A stretch of DNA of 13,897 bases from an uncultured Clostridia bacterium (GCA_934647145.1 CAKUFB010000043.1:1-13897), one strand, 5' to 3'. Positions 7,135 to 13,793 are shown, counted from the stretch's first letter. Made by a program: numbers and translations. The notes: generated by a model from the letters alone, not told the origin.

Positions 7135-7686
7135 ATGATTTTCCCGGAGAAGACCCTTTTGCTGAAGGACGGCCGCGAGGCCATACTGCGCGCGCCCCAT
7201 CCCGAAAGGGACGCGGCGGCCATGCCCGGATACCTGAAAACCTGCGCGCAGGAGACGAATTTCCTGATGCGCGAGCCGGAGGAGTGCGACATACCGATCG
7301 AACGGGAAAGGGCCTTTTTGCAGGAAAAGGTCGACTCCGGGACGTCGGCGATGATCGTGTGCGAGGTGGAGGGCGAGCTGGCCGGGCTGTGCAGCCTGGA
7401 TCGGAAAACGCTTTTAAGAACCCGGCACCGCGCCACGGTCGGCGTGGCGCTGATGAGCAGGTACTGGGGCCTGGGCATCGGCACGGCGATGCTTCAGGAG
7501 CTGATCGAACAGGCGCAGAAGGCGGGCGTGAGCCGGCTGGAGCTGGAGTACATCGAGGGCAACGAGCGGGCGCGGGGACTGTATGAAAAAATGGGCTTTC
7601 ACGTCACCGGCGAAAGGCCCGACGCGATTCGCCTGAAGGACGGAACCAGCCTGAAGGAAATCAGCATGGCCAGAAGGCTGGACTGA
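7135..7686 (+). CDS. GNAT family N-acetyltransferase (RimI-like)
   Basis: This 183-residue GNAT has an N-terminal LLLKDGREAILRAPHPERDAAAM, a long helix rich in Glu/Arg, and the acetyl-CoA motif A in RYWGLGIGTAMLQELIEQAQ followed by LELEYIEGNERARGLYEKMGFHVTGE, typical of enzymes that acetylate small amines or protein N-termini. GGAGG at 7120-7124, inside the end of the preceding gene, is ten bases before ATG 7135. ATG 7129, which overlaps the previous TGA by one base, is an alternative start adding two residues. The tight junction points to translational coupling with the upstream GNAT. Substrate unknown. Confidence 0.88.
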   Translation: MIFPEKTLLLKDGREAILRAPHPERDAAAMPGYLKTCAQETNFLMREPEECDIPIERERAFLQEKVDSGTSAMIVCEVEGELAGLCSLDRKTLLRTRHRATVGVALMSRYWGLGIGTAMLQELIEQAQKAGVSRLELEYIEGNERARGLYEKMGFHVTGERPDAIRLKDGTSLKEISMARRLD

Positions 7687-7698
7687 GGGCGTGAGGAC

Positions 7699-8001
7699 AT
7701 GATTGGACTGGAGGGGAAGCGCCTGACTACCGACCGGCTGAGCGTCAGACTGCTCGAGGCGGGCGACCGGCAGGCGCTTGCCGCGCTGCTTTCCGACGCG
7801 GAGGTGACGCGGCCCGCGGGGTTTCTGCCGGCGAGGGACGAAAAGGAATTCCAGGCGTTCTATGAAGCGCTGACCCGATACAACGCCGCGATGGCCGTGC
7901 TGCGCGCGCAGACGCTGATCGGGTACTGCCACGTCAACCCGTACCGCACGGCGCTGGGCGAGGAAAAAAGATGCCTGAGCTTTATAAAACAGAACGGATA
8001 A
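7699..8001 (+). pseudogene. Truncated GNAT acetyltransferase (N-terminal half only)
   Basis: The frame encodes 100 residues. It starts like a RimJ/RimL-type GNAT (GKRLTTDRLSVRLLEAGDRQALAALLSDAEVTRPAGF) and reaches the first core strands (LIGYCHVNPYRTALGEEKRC), then ends in CLSFIKQNG and a TAA. The acetyl-CoA motif (QxxGxG/A) and the whole second half are absent, and the usual family length is about 170-180 residues. No continuation was found in the other two plus frames before the next gene, whose ribosome binding site begins just after the stop, so this looks like a deletion remnant rather than a single frameshift. It keeps an ATG and a GAGG (7691-7694), so a short product could still be made. 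It is unlikely to be an active acetyltransferase. Confidence 0.65.
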
Positions 8002-8004
8002 ACG

Positions 8005-8011
8005 AAGGAGG
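8005..8011 (+). promoter_or_regulatory. Ribosome binding site that decides the glycoside hydrolase start
   Basis: AAGGAGG lies seven bases before ATG 8019. The same frame is open back to an ATG at 7971, but that would overlap the truncated GNAT, has no ribosome binding site and would place this AAGGAGG inside the coding region. Confidence 0.75.
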
Positions 8012-8018
8012 AAACACA

Positions 8019-9521
8019 ATGAACGATGCGGCGCGCGTGCCGATGACGGCCGGGGAGCGAGTCTGCGAGGCGCAGAGGCAAAAGGACGAGGCGCAGAGGC
8101 GGCTCAGGGCGCAGGGCTTTGAGGACTGCGGCGGAATCGCCTGCCTGGACGAGGTTCCCGCGGCGGCGGGCGGCAAGCTGTGCCTGGGGATGGAGTGCCT
8201 GGATCGCGGACTGTGGGAGCTTGCGCCGGCGATCGGAACGCTGGGCAGGCTGGGTATTCATTCCTGCCGGATGCAGACCGGCTGGGCGCGCACCGAGCGG
8301 GAAAAGGGCGTGTACGACTTTTCCGAAATGGACAGGGAGGTGCGGCTGGCGCGCGAGGCGGGCTTTGCGCCCTGGCTGTCGCTGAGCTACGGAAACCCTG
8401 TGTACGCTTCGGGAGACCCGGACTCGCTGCGCGCGGGCGGCATCGGACACGTGCCGATCGAGACGCAGGAGGAGCGGGCGGCCTGGCAGCGGTACGTGGC
8501 CGAGACGGTCAGGCGCTATAGCGGGCAGGTCGCGCGGTACGAAATCTGGAACGAGCCGGACGTCACGGCGTTTTTCCCGCCGAAATACGGCGACTGGGTG
8601 AAGGGGTATATGGAGCTCGTGCGCCTGACCGCTCCGGTCATTCGCGAGAACGACCCGGACGCGCAGATCGTCGCCTGCACGGGCAGCGCGGACGGGCTGG
8701 AGCCGCTGCTGCGCGCCGGCATGGGCGAATGGGTGGATGTTTACTCCTTCCACAACTATAAAGCCCTTCCGGAGTCGCAGAACGCGGCCTTCCGGGAGGC
8801 GCTTCGTCAGCTGCGCGACCGTTACGCGCCCGGGCTGGGCCTGATTCGCGGCGAGGCGGGCTGCCCGTCCTATAACGCCCCGACGAGCATCGGCGCGCTG
8901 CACGGCATGACGACCTCGGAGACCATTCAGGCCAAGTGGGCGGCGCGGCACCTGATCGCAGATTTTGCCGATCCGGCGATCCGGGAAACGTCCTATTTCC
9001 ATGCCTATGAGTTTCTGCACTTTTCGCGGCAGCATCACTATTATTACGGCGTGCTGCGCGAGGATTATTCCCGCAAGCCGGCCTTCGAGGCGCTGCAGCT
9101 GCTCGCGCACCTGTTCGACGGCGAGGCGGTGTACGCGCCCTGGCGCACGCTGCGCTTTGAGCCGGACACGGACAATGTGACCGCCAGGGTCTGCTCGTTT
9201 GAGCGCGGCGGTCTGCCGGTGCTTGCCTACTGGCAGAGCGAGGAGCTGCGGGACGACAGCGAGGTCGTGCGCGTGCGGGCGCAGGCATTTCCGAAGGCGC
9301 AGTGGCGGCGGCCGGTGCTGCTGGACACGCTGACGCGGCGGGTCTATGCGCTGTCAGCCGACGAGCATGGCGCGCTGGAGGCGCCGCTGACCGGATACGC
9401 GATGATTCTGACCGAGGCGGAGGCGCTGGCGCCCTTCCTGGACAAAGAAACTCTCGACAGGCTTCTGCGGAACGCGCGTGCCGAGGAGACGGAGCAGGCG
9501 GCGCAGTACGCCGAGGGATAA
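8019..9521 (+). CDS. Intracellular clan GH-A glycoside hydrolase, GH39-like
   Basis: The 500-residue protein resembles GH39/GH5-type (beta/alpha)8 retaining glycosidases such as beta-xylosidases. The likely acid/base is Glu179 in RYEIWNEPD and the likely nucleophile is Glu279 in GLIRGEAGCPSY. A TGWARTEREKGVYDFSEMDREV segment matches the substrate-barrel start of GH39 enzymes, which often read WARTEP..G.Y.W..lD. A smaller C-terminal beta-rich part (from about residue 370) follows, as in GH39. The N-terminal ~50 residues are charged and show no signal peptide, so it should act on imported oligosaccharides or glycosides in the cytoplasm. It is the last gene of the DUF3048-GNAT group, and no strong terminator follows (only a 5-bp ATTTC/GAAAT stem). 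The exact family and substrate need a profile search; a non-GH39 assignment within clan GH-A is possible. Confidence 0.8.
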   Translation: MNDAARVPMTAGERVCEAQRQKDEAQRRLRAQGFEDCGGIACLDEVPAAAGGKLCLGMECLDRGLWELAPAIGTLGRLGIHSCRMQTGWARTEREKGVYDFSEMDREVRLAREAGFAPWLSLSYGNPVYASGDPDSLRAGGIGHVPIETQEERAAWQRYVAETVRRYSGQVARYEIWNEPDVTAFFPPKYGDWVKGYMELVRLTAPVIRENDPDAQIVACTGSADGLEPLLRAGMGEWVDVYSFHNYKALPESQNAAFREALRQLRDRYAPGLGLIRGEAGCPSYNAPTSIGALHGMTTSETIQAKWAARHLIADFADPAIRETSYFHAYEFLHFSRQHHYYYGVLREDYSRKPAFEALQLLAHLFDGEAVYAPWRTLRFEPDTDNVTARVCSFERGGLPVLAYWQSEELRDDSEVVRVRAQAFPKAQWRRPVLLDTLTRRVYALSADEHGALEAPLTGYAMILTEAEALAPFLDKETLDRLLRNARAEETEQAAQYAEG

Positions 9522-9558
9522 CGAATTTCTGTAGAAATACTCAACCGGAAATCAACAG

Positions 9559-9597
9559 GGCGCGGGGGTCTGCAGGATTGACAGGCTTGCCCGCGCC
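9559..9597. promoter_or_regulatory. Inverted repeat around the -35 box of the pyk promoter
   Basis: GGCGCGGG (9559-9566) and CCCGCGCC (9590-9597) are perfect 8-bp arms flanking a 23-bp centre that contains the TTGACA box. It could be a protein-binding operator or a chance GC palindrome. Confidence 0.35.
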
Positions 9598-9607
9598 GTG
9601 CTATACT
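9578..9607 (+). promoter_or_regulatory. Sigma-A promoter of the pyk operon
   Basis: A perfect TTGACA (9578-9583) and TATACT (9602-9607) are separated by 18 bases, with TGC directly before the -10 box (extended -10). Transcription would begin near 9613-9615, leaving about 205 bases of leader before pyk. Confidence 0.85.
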
Positions 9608-9612
9608 GTGCT

Positions 9613-9807
9613 TGCAGCCGAGGATAAGTGGTGGAGTCTGTCATAGGGTGCAAAAGCGCTCTATTTATTTGCGGTTTGTGGCGTGATTTCGCGCATGACG
9701 CGCGGGGTCTGCTCTTTCTCCACCTCACACAGCCGTGTGAGGTTCGTTTCTTTCGGGCGCGCAGACAGACCGCCGCCTCCGAGCTTGCATATCCCTATGA
9801 GCGGAGG
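9613..9807 (+). promoter_or_regulatory. Structured 5' leader of pyk, candidate riboswitch or leader RNA
   Basis: The leader ends pair with each other: TGCAGCCGAGG (9613-9623) with CCTCCGAGCTTGCA (9776-9789, small bulges), then GTCTGTC (9636-9642) with GACAGAC (9764-9770), extended by TGGTGG against CGCCG. Two hairpins sit inside: ATAGGGTGC/GCGCTCTAT (9643-9664, AAAA loop) and CCTCACAC/GTGTGAGG (9723-9742, AGCC loop), plus a weaker one near 9680-9700. Together they form a closed multi-branch RNA. The same CCTCCG (9776-9781) used by the closing stem is also perfectly complementary to CGGAGG (9802-9807), the ribosome binding site of pyk. The two pairings exclude each other, as in translational riboswitches. 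I recognise no known riboswitch consensus. A 6S-like RNA was considered because of length and long-range pairing, but no terminator separates it from pyk. Confidence 0.5.
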
Positions 9808-9818
9808 ATGAAGTAGCT

Positions 9819-11231
9819 ATGCGTAAAACGAAAATTGTCTGCACGATCGGCCCGGCCTGCGAGGACGAGCAAACGCTGGAAAAAATGTGCCTGGCGGGCA
9901 TGAATGTGGCCCGGCTGAACTTCTCCCACGGCACGCACGAGGAGCATCAGGCGCGCATCGACCGGATTCGCCGGGTGCGCGAGAAGCTGAACCTGCCCGT
10001 TGCCATCCTGCTGGACACCAAGGGGCCGGAATACCGCATCAAGACCTTTGAAAAGGGCAAGGTGACGCTGCGCGAGGGCGACGAGTTCACGCTGACCGAG
10101 CAGGACGTGGTGGGCGACGAGCATCGCGTGGCGGTCAACTTCACCGGACTGACCAGGGATCTGAAGGTGGGCGACCGCGTGCTGCTGAGCAACGGCCTGC
10201 TTGCGCTCGAGGTGAAGCGGCTGGAGGGCGCGGACGTGGTGTGTACGGTGCTCGTCGGCGGCGAACTGTCCGACCGCAAGAGCATGAACTTCCCCGGAAG
10301 GCTGCTCTCTCAGGCCTTCCTGAGCGAACGGGACAAGGATGACCTGGCGTTCGGCGTGAAAAACGGCGTGGACTTCATCGCCTGCTCGTTCGTGTCCAGG
10401 CAGCAGGATCTGCTGGACATCAAGGAATACCTGCGCACGCTGGGCGGCGAGGACATCGAGCTGATCGCCAAGATCGAGAACCAGTCGGGCATCGACAACA
10501 TCGAGGAAATCTGCCATGAGTGCTCCGGGATCATGATCGGCCGCGGCGACATGGGGGTGGAGGTGCCGTTTGAGGAGCTGCCCGCCATCCAGAAGCGGCT
10601 CATTACCCAGTGCCGGATGCTGGGCAAGCGCGTTATCACGGCGACCGAGATGCTCGAGTCGATGATTCACTCGCCCCGGCCCACCCGCGCCGAGGTGTCC
10701 GACGTGGCCAACGCGGTGTACGACGGCACGAGCGCGGTCATGCTCTCCGGCGAGACGGCGGCGGGCAGGTACCCGGTGCAGACGGTGGAGACCATGGCGC
10801 GCATCGCCGAGACGACCGAGCGGAGCATACACTATGACCGGCGCTTCAGAGCCGGCGAATTCGAGATCAAAAACCCGGTGGACGCAATTTCGCACGCGGT
10901 GTGCGGCATGTCGATCGACATCGGCGCGAAGGCCATCGCCGTGTGCTCGCTGTCGGGCATGACGGTGCGCATGGTGTCCAGATTCCGCCCGCCGGTGGAC
11001 ATACTGGGCCTGACCACCGACGAGCGCAGCTGGCGGCGGCTGGCGCTGTCCTGGGGCGTGACGCCGATGATGTGCGACCGGTTTGAGTCGACCGACGTGC
11101 TGTTCTACCGCGCCAAGCAGCTTTCCAAAGAGGCGTTCGCGCTGCAGAAGGGCGACCTGATGATCGTCACCGGCGGCATGACCAACGGCCGCTCGGGCAA
11201 CACCAACCTGATCAAGGTAGAGACCATCTGA
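9819..11231 (+). CDS. pyk: Pyruvate kinase
   Basis: The 470-residue product converts phosphoenolpyruvate and ADP to pyruvate and ATP in the last step of glycolysis. It shows the N-terminal TKIVCTIGPA, NVARLNFSHG and LLDTKGPE blocks, the B-domain region (GDRVLLSNGLL), FIACSFVS, the catalytic Lys218 in IAKIENQSGID, metal-binding Glu220 and Asp244 (MIGRGDMGVEVP), Thr276 in ITATEMLESM, and DVANAVYDGTSAVMLSGETAAGRYP. The motif usually reads ATQMLESM; Glu277 here is a minor variant. The C-terminal regulatory domain is complete (ends IKVETI), without the extra PEP-utiliser domain of some Bacillota. GGAGG at 9803-9807 lies 11 bases before the ATG; the ATG at 9808 meets a stop after two codons. It has its own promoter and long leader, and the next gene starts after 18 bases. 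Confidence 0.97.
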   Translation: MRKTKIVCTIGPACEDEQTLEKMCLAGMNVARLNFSHGTHEEHQARIDRIRRVREKLNLPVAILLDTKGPEYRIKTFEKGKVTLREGDEFTLTEQDVVGDEHRVAVNFTGLTRDLKVGDRVLLSNGLLALEVKRLEGADVVCTVLVGGELSDRKSMNFPGRLLSQAFLSERDKDDLAFGVKNGVDFIACSFVSRQQDLLDIKEYLRTLGGEDIELIAKIENQSGIDNIEEICHECSGIMIGRGDMGVEVPFEELPAIQKRLITQCRMLGKRVITATEMLESMIHSPRPTRAEVSDVANAVYDGTSAVMLSGETAAGRYPVQTVETMARIAETTERSIHYDRRFRAGEFEIKNPVDAISHAVCGMSIDIGAKAIAVCSLSGMTVRMVSRFRPPVDILGLTTDERSWRRLALSWGVTPMMCDRFESTDVLFYRAKQLSKEAFALQKGDLMIVTGGMTNGRSGNTNLIKVETI

Positions 11232-11249
11232 ACGAGGAGGAAGAAAAAC

Positions 11250-12341
11250 ATGGGTATCTTCGAGGCGCAGTTTTCGGCGATCACCTGGCAGATGATTGTG
11301 ATGTGGGGGATCGGCGCGGCGCTGATTTACCTGGCCATCAAAAAGGACATGGAGCCGACGCTGCTCTTGCCGATGGGCTTCGGCGCAATCCTGGTCAACC
11401 TGCCCCTTTCCGGCGCGACGGCCGTGCTGGACACGCTGTATCGGGCGGGCATTGCCAACGAGCTGTTCCCGCTGCTGCTGTTCATCGGCATCGGCGCGAT
11501 GATCGACTTCGGGCCGCTCTTGTCCAACCCCAAGATGCTGCTCTTCGGCGCGGCGGCGCAGTTCGGCATCTTCATGACGCTTTCCCTGGCCGTGCTGCTG
11601 GGCTTTGACCTGAAGGACGCGGCCTCCATTGCCATCATCGGCGCGGCCGACGGCCCGACCTCGATCGTCGTGGCCAACTACTTCGGCACAAAGTACATCG
11701 GCGCGATCATCGTGGCGGCGTACTCGTACATGGCGCTGGTGCCGATCGTGCAGCCCGCCTGCATTCGCCTGGTCACGACGAAGAAGGAGCGGGGCATTCG
11801 CATGACCTACAACCCGGCGAACGTCTCCAAGACCACGCGCATACTCTTCCCGATCCTGGTGACGATCATCGCGGCGCTGGCGGCTCCGGCCTCGGCGGCG
11901 CTGGTGGGCTTTCTGATGTTCGGCAACCTGCTGCGCGAGTGCGGCGTGCTGGATTCGCTGTCCGAGACCGCGCAGAAGGTGCTGGCCAACCTGATCACGC
12001 TGCTGCTGGGCCTGACGGTGGCGGTGAGCATGAAGGCGGAGTCCTTCCTGCAGGTGCAGACGCTGATGATCCTGGGCCTGGGCCTGTTCGCCTTCGCGTT
12101 CGACACGTTCGGCGGCGTGCTGCTGGCCAAGCTGCTCAACCTGTTCCTGAAGGAAAAGATCAACCCGATGGTGGGCGCGGCGGGCATTTCCGCCTTCCCG
12201 ATGTCGGCGCGCGTGGTGCACAAGATGGGCCTGAAGGAAGACCCGGGCAACTTCCTGCTCATGCACGCGGCGGGCGCCAACGTGGCCGGCCAGATTGCCT
12301 CGGCGATCGTCGGCGGACTGATCATCGCGCTGATCGGATAG
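11250..12341 (+). CDS. oadB: Sodium ion-translocating decarboxylase, beta subunit (OadB/GcdB family)
   Basis: This 363-residue integral membrane protein is the sodium-channel and carboxybiotin-decarboxylating subunit of oxaloacetate, methylmalonyl-CoA or glutaconyl-CoA decarboxylase pumps. It is almost entirely hydrophobic helices. Family signatures seen are IGIGAMIDFGPLL, AIIGAADGPTSI with the essential Asp134, and the region VIII signature AGANVAGQIASAIVGG with Asn344, Gly347 and Ser351. GAGGAGG (11234-11240) lies nine bases before the ATG. It follows pyk by 18 bases and is followed by a small membrane protein resembling the gamma subunit. No alpha (carboxyltransferase) or biotin-carrier gene is in the window, so the exact substrate is open. 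The position after pyk favours oxaloacetate, by inference. Confidence 0.93.
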   Translation: MGIFEAQFSAITWQMIVMWGIGAALIYLAIKKDMEPTLLLPMGFGAILVNLPLSGATAVLDTLYRAGIANELFPLLLFIGIGAMIDFGPLLSNPKMLLFGAAAQFGIFMTLSLAVLLGFDLKDAASIAIIGAADGPTSIVVANYFGTKYIGAIIVAAYSYMALVPIVQPACIRLVTTKKERGIRMTYNPANVSKTTRILFPILVTIIAALAAPASAALVGFLMFGNLLRECGVLDSLSETAQKVLANLITLLLGLTVAVSMKAESFLQVQTLMILGLGLFAFAFDTFGGVLLAKLLNLFLKEKINPMVGAAGISAFPMSARVVHKMGLKEDPGNFLLMHAAGANVAGQIASAIVGGLIIALIG

Positions 12342-12353
12342 GAGGAGAAGGGC

Positions 12354-12479
12354 ATGAAGAGTGAACTGTTTGTGAAAACGCTGCAGGTCATGGGGCAGGG
12401 CATGGGCGTGATACTGGGCGTGATGCTGGTGATCATGGGTCTGGTCGCGCTGCTCAACCGAATGGGAAAACATGAATAA
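12354..12479 (+). CDS. Small single-TM protein, probable decarboxylase gamma-like subunit
   Basis: This 41-residue ORF starts at ATG 12354 after GGAGGAG (12341-12347) and ends at TAA 12477-12479. The sequence is a short charged head (MKSELFVKT), a hydrophobic span at residues ~12-34 containing MGQGMGVILGVMLVIMGLV, and a basic tail NRMGKHE. Gamma subunits of sodium-pump decarboxylases have one N-terminal span with a similar L..MG.GM...V..L..I pattern and stabilise the complex. It lies 12 bases after oadB, exactly where oadG-like genes occur. Typical OadG proteins are longer (about 80 residues or more), so this would be a minimal version. The coding call rests on the ribosome binding site, the membrane span and position. 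Confidence 0.7.
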   Translation: MKSELFVKTLQVMGQGMGVILGVMLVIMGLVALLNRMGKHE

Positions 12480-12486
12480 TTATGGC

Positions 12487-12515
12487 TTTTCAACCGGCGC
12501 AAGCTGTGATATAAT
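12487..12515 (+). promoter_or_regulatory. Extended -10 promoter of udk
   Basis: TGATATAAT at 12507-12515 combines TGn with a perfect TATAAT (12510-12515). A TTTTCA (-35, four of six) lies at 12487-12492 with a 17-base spacer. Transcription would start near 12522, about 80 bases before the udk start codon. Confidence 0.75.
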
Positions 12516-12537
12516 ATAGGACAAGTGATTGCGCGCG

Positions 12538-12567
12538 AAACGCTTCCGCCAACGCGGGGGCGTTTTT
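12538..12567 (+). terminator. Terminator-like hairpin between the udk promoter and udk (possible attenuator)
   Basis: AAACGCTTCCGC (12538-12549) pairs over its full 12 bases with GCGGGGGCGTTT (12554-12565), with two G-U pairs and loop CAAC, and runs into five T residues (12563-12567). It has the form of an intrinsic terminator. Because it lies downstream of the udk promoter it could end the upstream pyk-oadB operon, attenuate udk, or both. Confidence 0.75.
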
Positions 12568-12602
12568 GCAGTCAAATCTATTCACACAAGGAGCGTGGCG
12601 GG

Positions 12603-13226
12603 ATGAGCGGTTCCTTTATCATCGGCATTGGCGGCGGCAGCGGATCGGGCAAATCCACCTTCAGCCAGCGGCTGATGGAGCGCTATCCGGGTCAGGTGAC
12701 GACGGTCAGCTGCGACAACTACTACCTGCGGCACGACGATATGACGCTGACGGAGCGCAGCCGCCTGAACTACGACGCGCCCGAGGCGCTGGAGTTTGAC
12801 CTGATGATCGAGCACATGCGCGCGCTCAAGCGGGGAATGGGCATCGACTGCCCGGTGTACGACTTCAAGGTGCACAACCGCAGCGGCGAGGTTCGGCGCA
12901 TCGATCCCCGGCCGATTATCCTGATCGACGGGATACTGATCCTGTGGGAGGAGCGGCTGCGCGAGCTGATGGACCTGAAGATCTACGTGGAGACCGACGC
13001 GGACGAGCGCATCCTGCGGCGCATTCGCCGGGACGTGATCGAGCGCGGCCGGACGATTGACAACGTGAGCGAGCAGTACCTGACCACGGTCAAGCCCATG
13101 CACAACCGCTATGTCGAGCCCTCGAAAAAGGACGCGGACGTCATCATCAACGGCGGCCGGAATCAGGCGGCGTTCGACCTGGTGTGCGCGCGGATCGAGC
13201 AGGTGCTCCGGGAGAGAGAACGATGA
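12603..13226 (+). CDS. udk: Uridine kinase
   Basis: The 207-residue protein phosphorylates uridine and cytidine to UMP and CMP in pyrimidine salvage. It has the Walker A loop GIGGGSGSGKST with Lys17, the CDNYYL substrate block (Asp38), NYDAPEALEFDLM, PVYDFKVHNR, the IILIDGILIL strand and the RRIRRDVIERGR lid, in the order and length typical of Udk. AAGGAG at 12588-12593 is nine bases before ATG 12603; the frame is open further upstream, but the added residues run through the terminator-like hairpin and are not family-like. Its stop overlaps the next start codon (ATGA), so the two are translationally coupled. A phosphoribulokinase-like relative is possible but less likely. Confidence 0.93.
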   Translation: MSGSFIIGIGGGSGSGKSTFSQRLMERYPGQVTTVSCDNYYLRHDDMTLTERSRLNYDAPEALEFDLMIEHMRALKRGMGIDCPVYDFKVHNRSGEVRRIDPRPIILIDGILILWEERLRELMDLKIYVETDADERILRRIRRDVIERGRTIDNVSEQYLTTVKPMHNRYVEPSKKDADVIINGGRNQAAFDLVCARIEQVLRERER

Positions 13227-13789
13227 GGTGCGTTCAGAGCCTGCCGGAGGGCTACCGGGAGATCCGGCGCGTGAACCTGCAGAAGGACAAAAAGACCGCG
13301 CTGCTGGTGAACGGCGCGTCGCTGCTCATTGCGCTGGCGCTTATACTGCCCGCGGCGTTCCTGAAGCCGATCTACCATGGGGAAACGCTGCCCGAAGCCA
13401 CCCTGAAGCTGGGCGTGATCAGCGGGGCGATGCTCGTCTACATCGTGCTGCACGAGCTGACCCACGGCGTGTGCATGCGGCGGCTGGGGGCGAAGGTGAA
13501 GTACGGCTTCACCCTCCTGTACGCCTATGCTGGGAGCGACGCCTGCTTCGACAAGGGCGCGTATCTGCTGATCGCGCTGGCGCCGGTCGTCGTGTGGGGC
13601 GCGGTGCTGACGGTCGTGACGGCGCTCGTGCCGGCCGAATGGTTCTGGGTGGCGTACGCGGTGCAGGTGATGAACCTGTCCGGCGCGGCAGGCGATCTGT
13701 ACGTGACCGCGCTGTTTTCGCGCCTGCCCGGGGACATACTGGTTCAGGACAGCGGCGTGGAAATGGTCGTCTATCAGAGCGAAAAATGA
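13223..13789 (+). CDS. DUF3267 membrane protein, putative zinc metalloprotease
   Basis: The 188-residue protein has hydrophobic segments at about residues 28-47, 62-82, 110-133 and 138-158. The second carries HELTHG with the HExxH zinc motif (His77, Glu78, His81), as in DUF3267 proteins, which resemble site-2 protease-type membrane metalloproteases. A GSDACFDKGAYLLIALAPVV segment and a late NLSGAAGDLY stretch (with a possible third ligand, Asp) fit the family. The start is ATG 13223, overlapping the udk stop by the ATGA arrangement, with GGGAG at 13210-13214. The function and target of this family are not known to me, and proteolysis is only inferred from the motif. It is the last gene before a set of hairpins. 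Confidence 0.87.
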   Translation: MRCVQSLPEGYREIRRVNLQKDKKTALLVNGASLLIALALILPAAFLKPIYHGETLPEATLKLGVISGAMLVYIVLHELTHGVCMRRLGAKVKYGFTLLYAYAGSDACFDKGAYLLIALAPVVVWGAVLTVVTALVPAEWFWVAYAVQVMNLSGAAGDLYVTALFSRLPGDILVQDSGVEMVVYQSEK

Positions 13790-13793
13790 GGAA

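Noticed and set aside
7971..8018. Upstream ATG start for the glycoside hydrolase
   Set aside because: It overlaps the truncated GNAT frame and has no ribosome binding site, while AAGGAGG sits seven bases before ATG 8019.
9613..9798. 6S RNA as identity of the pyk leader
   Set aside because: Length and long-range pairing fit, but there are branching internal hairpins, no terminator, and the RNA leads straight into the pyk ribosome binding site. Kept only as an alternative.
12372..12390. Catabolite-response-like site (TGAAAACGCTGCAG) inside the small gamma-like gene
   Set aside because: Only the first ten positions fit the consensus; the right half fails and it lies within coding sequence.
9795..12473. 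An 892-codon open frame on the minus strand opposite pyk and oadB
   Set aside because: It is His/Arg/Gln-rich shadow translation of two strongly conserved plus-strand genes, with no ribosome binding site or motif.
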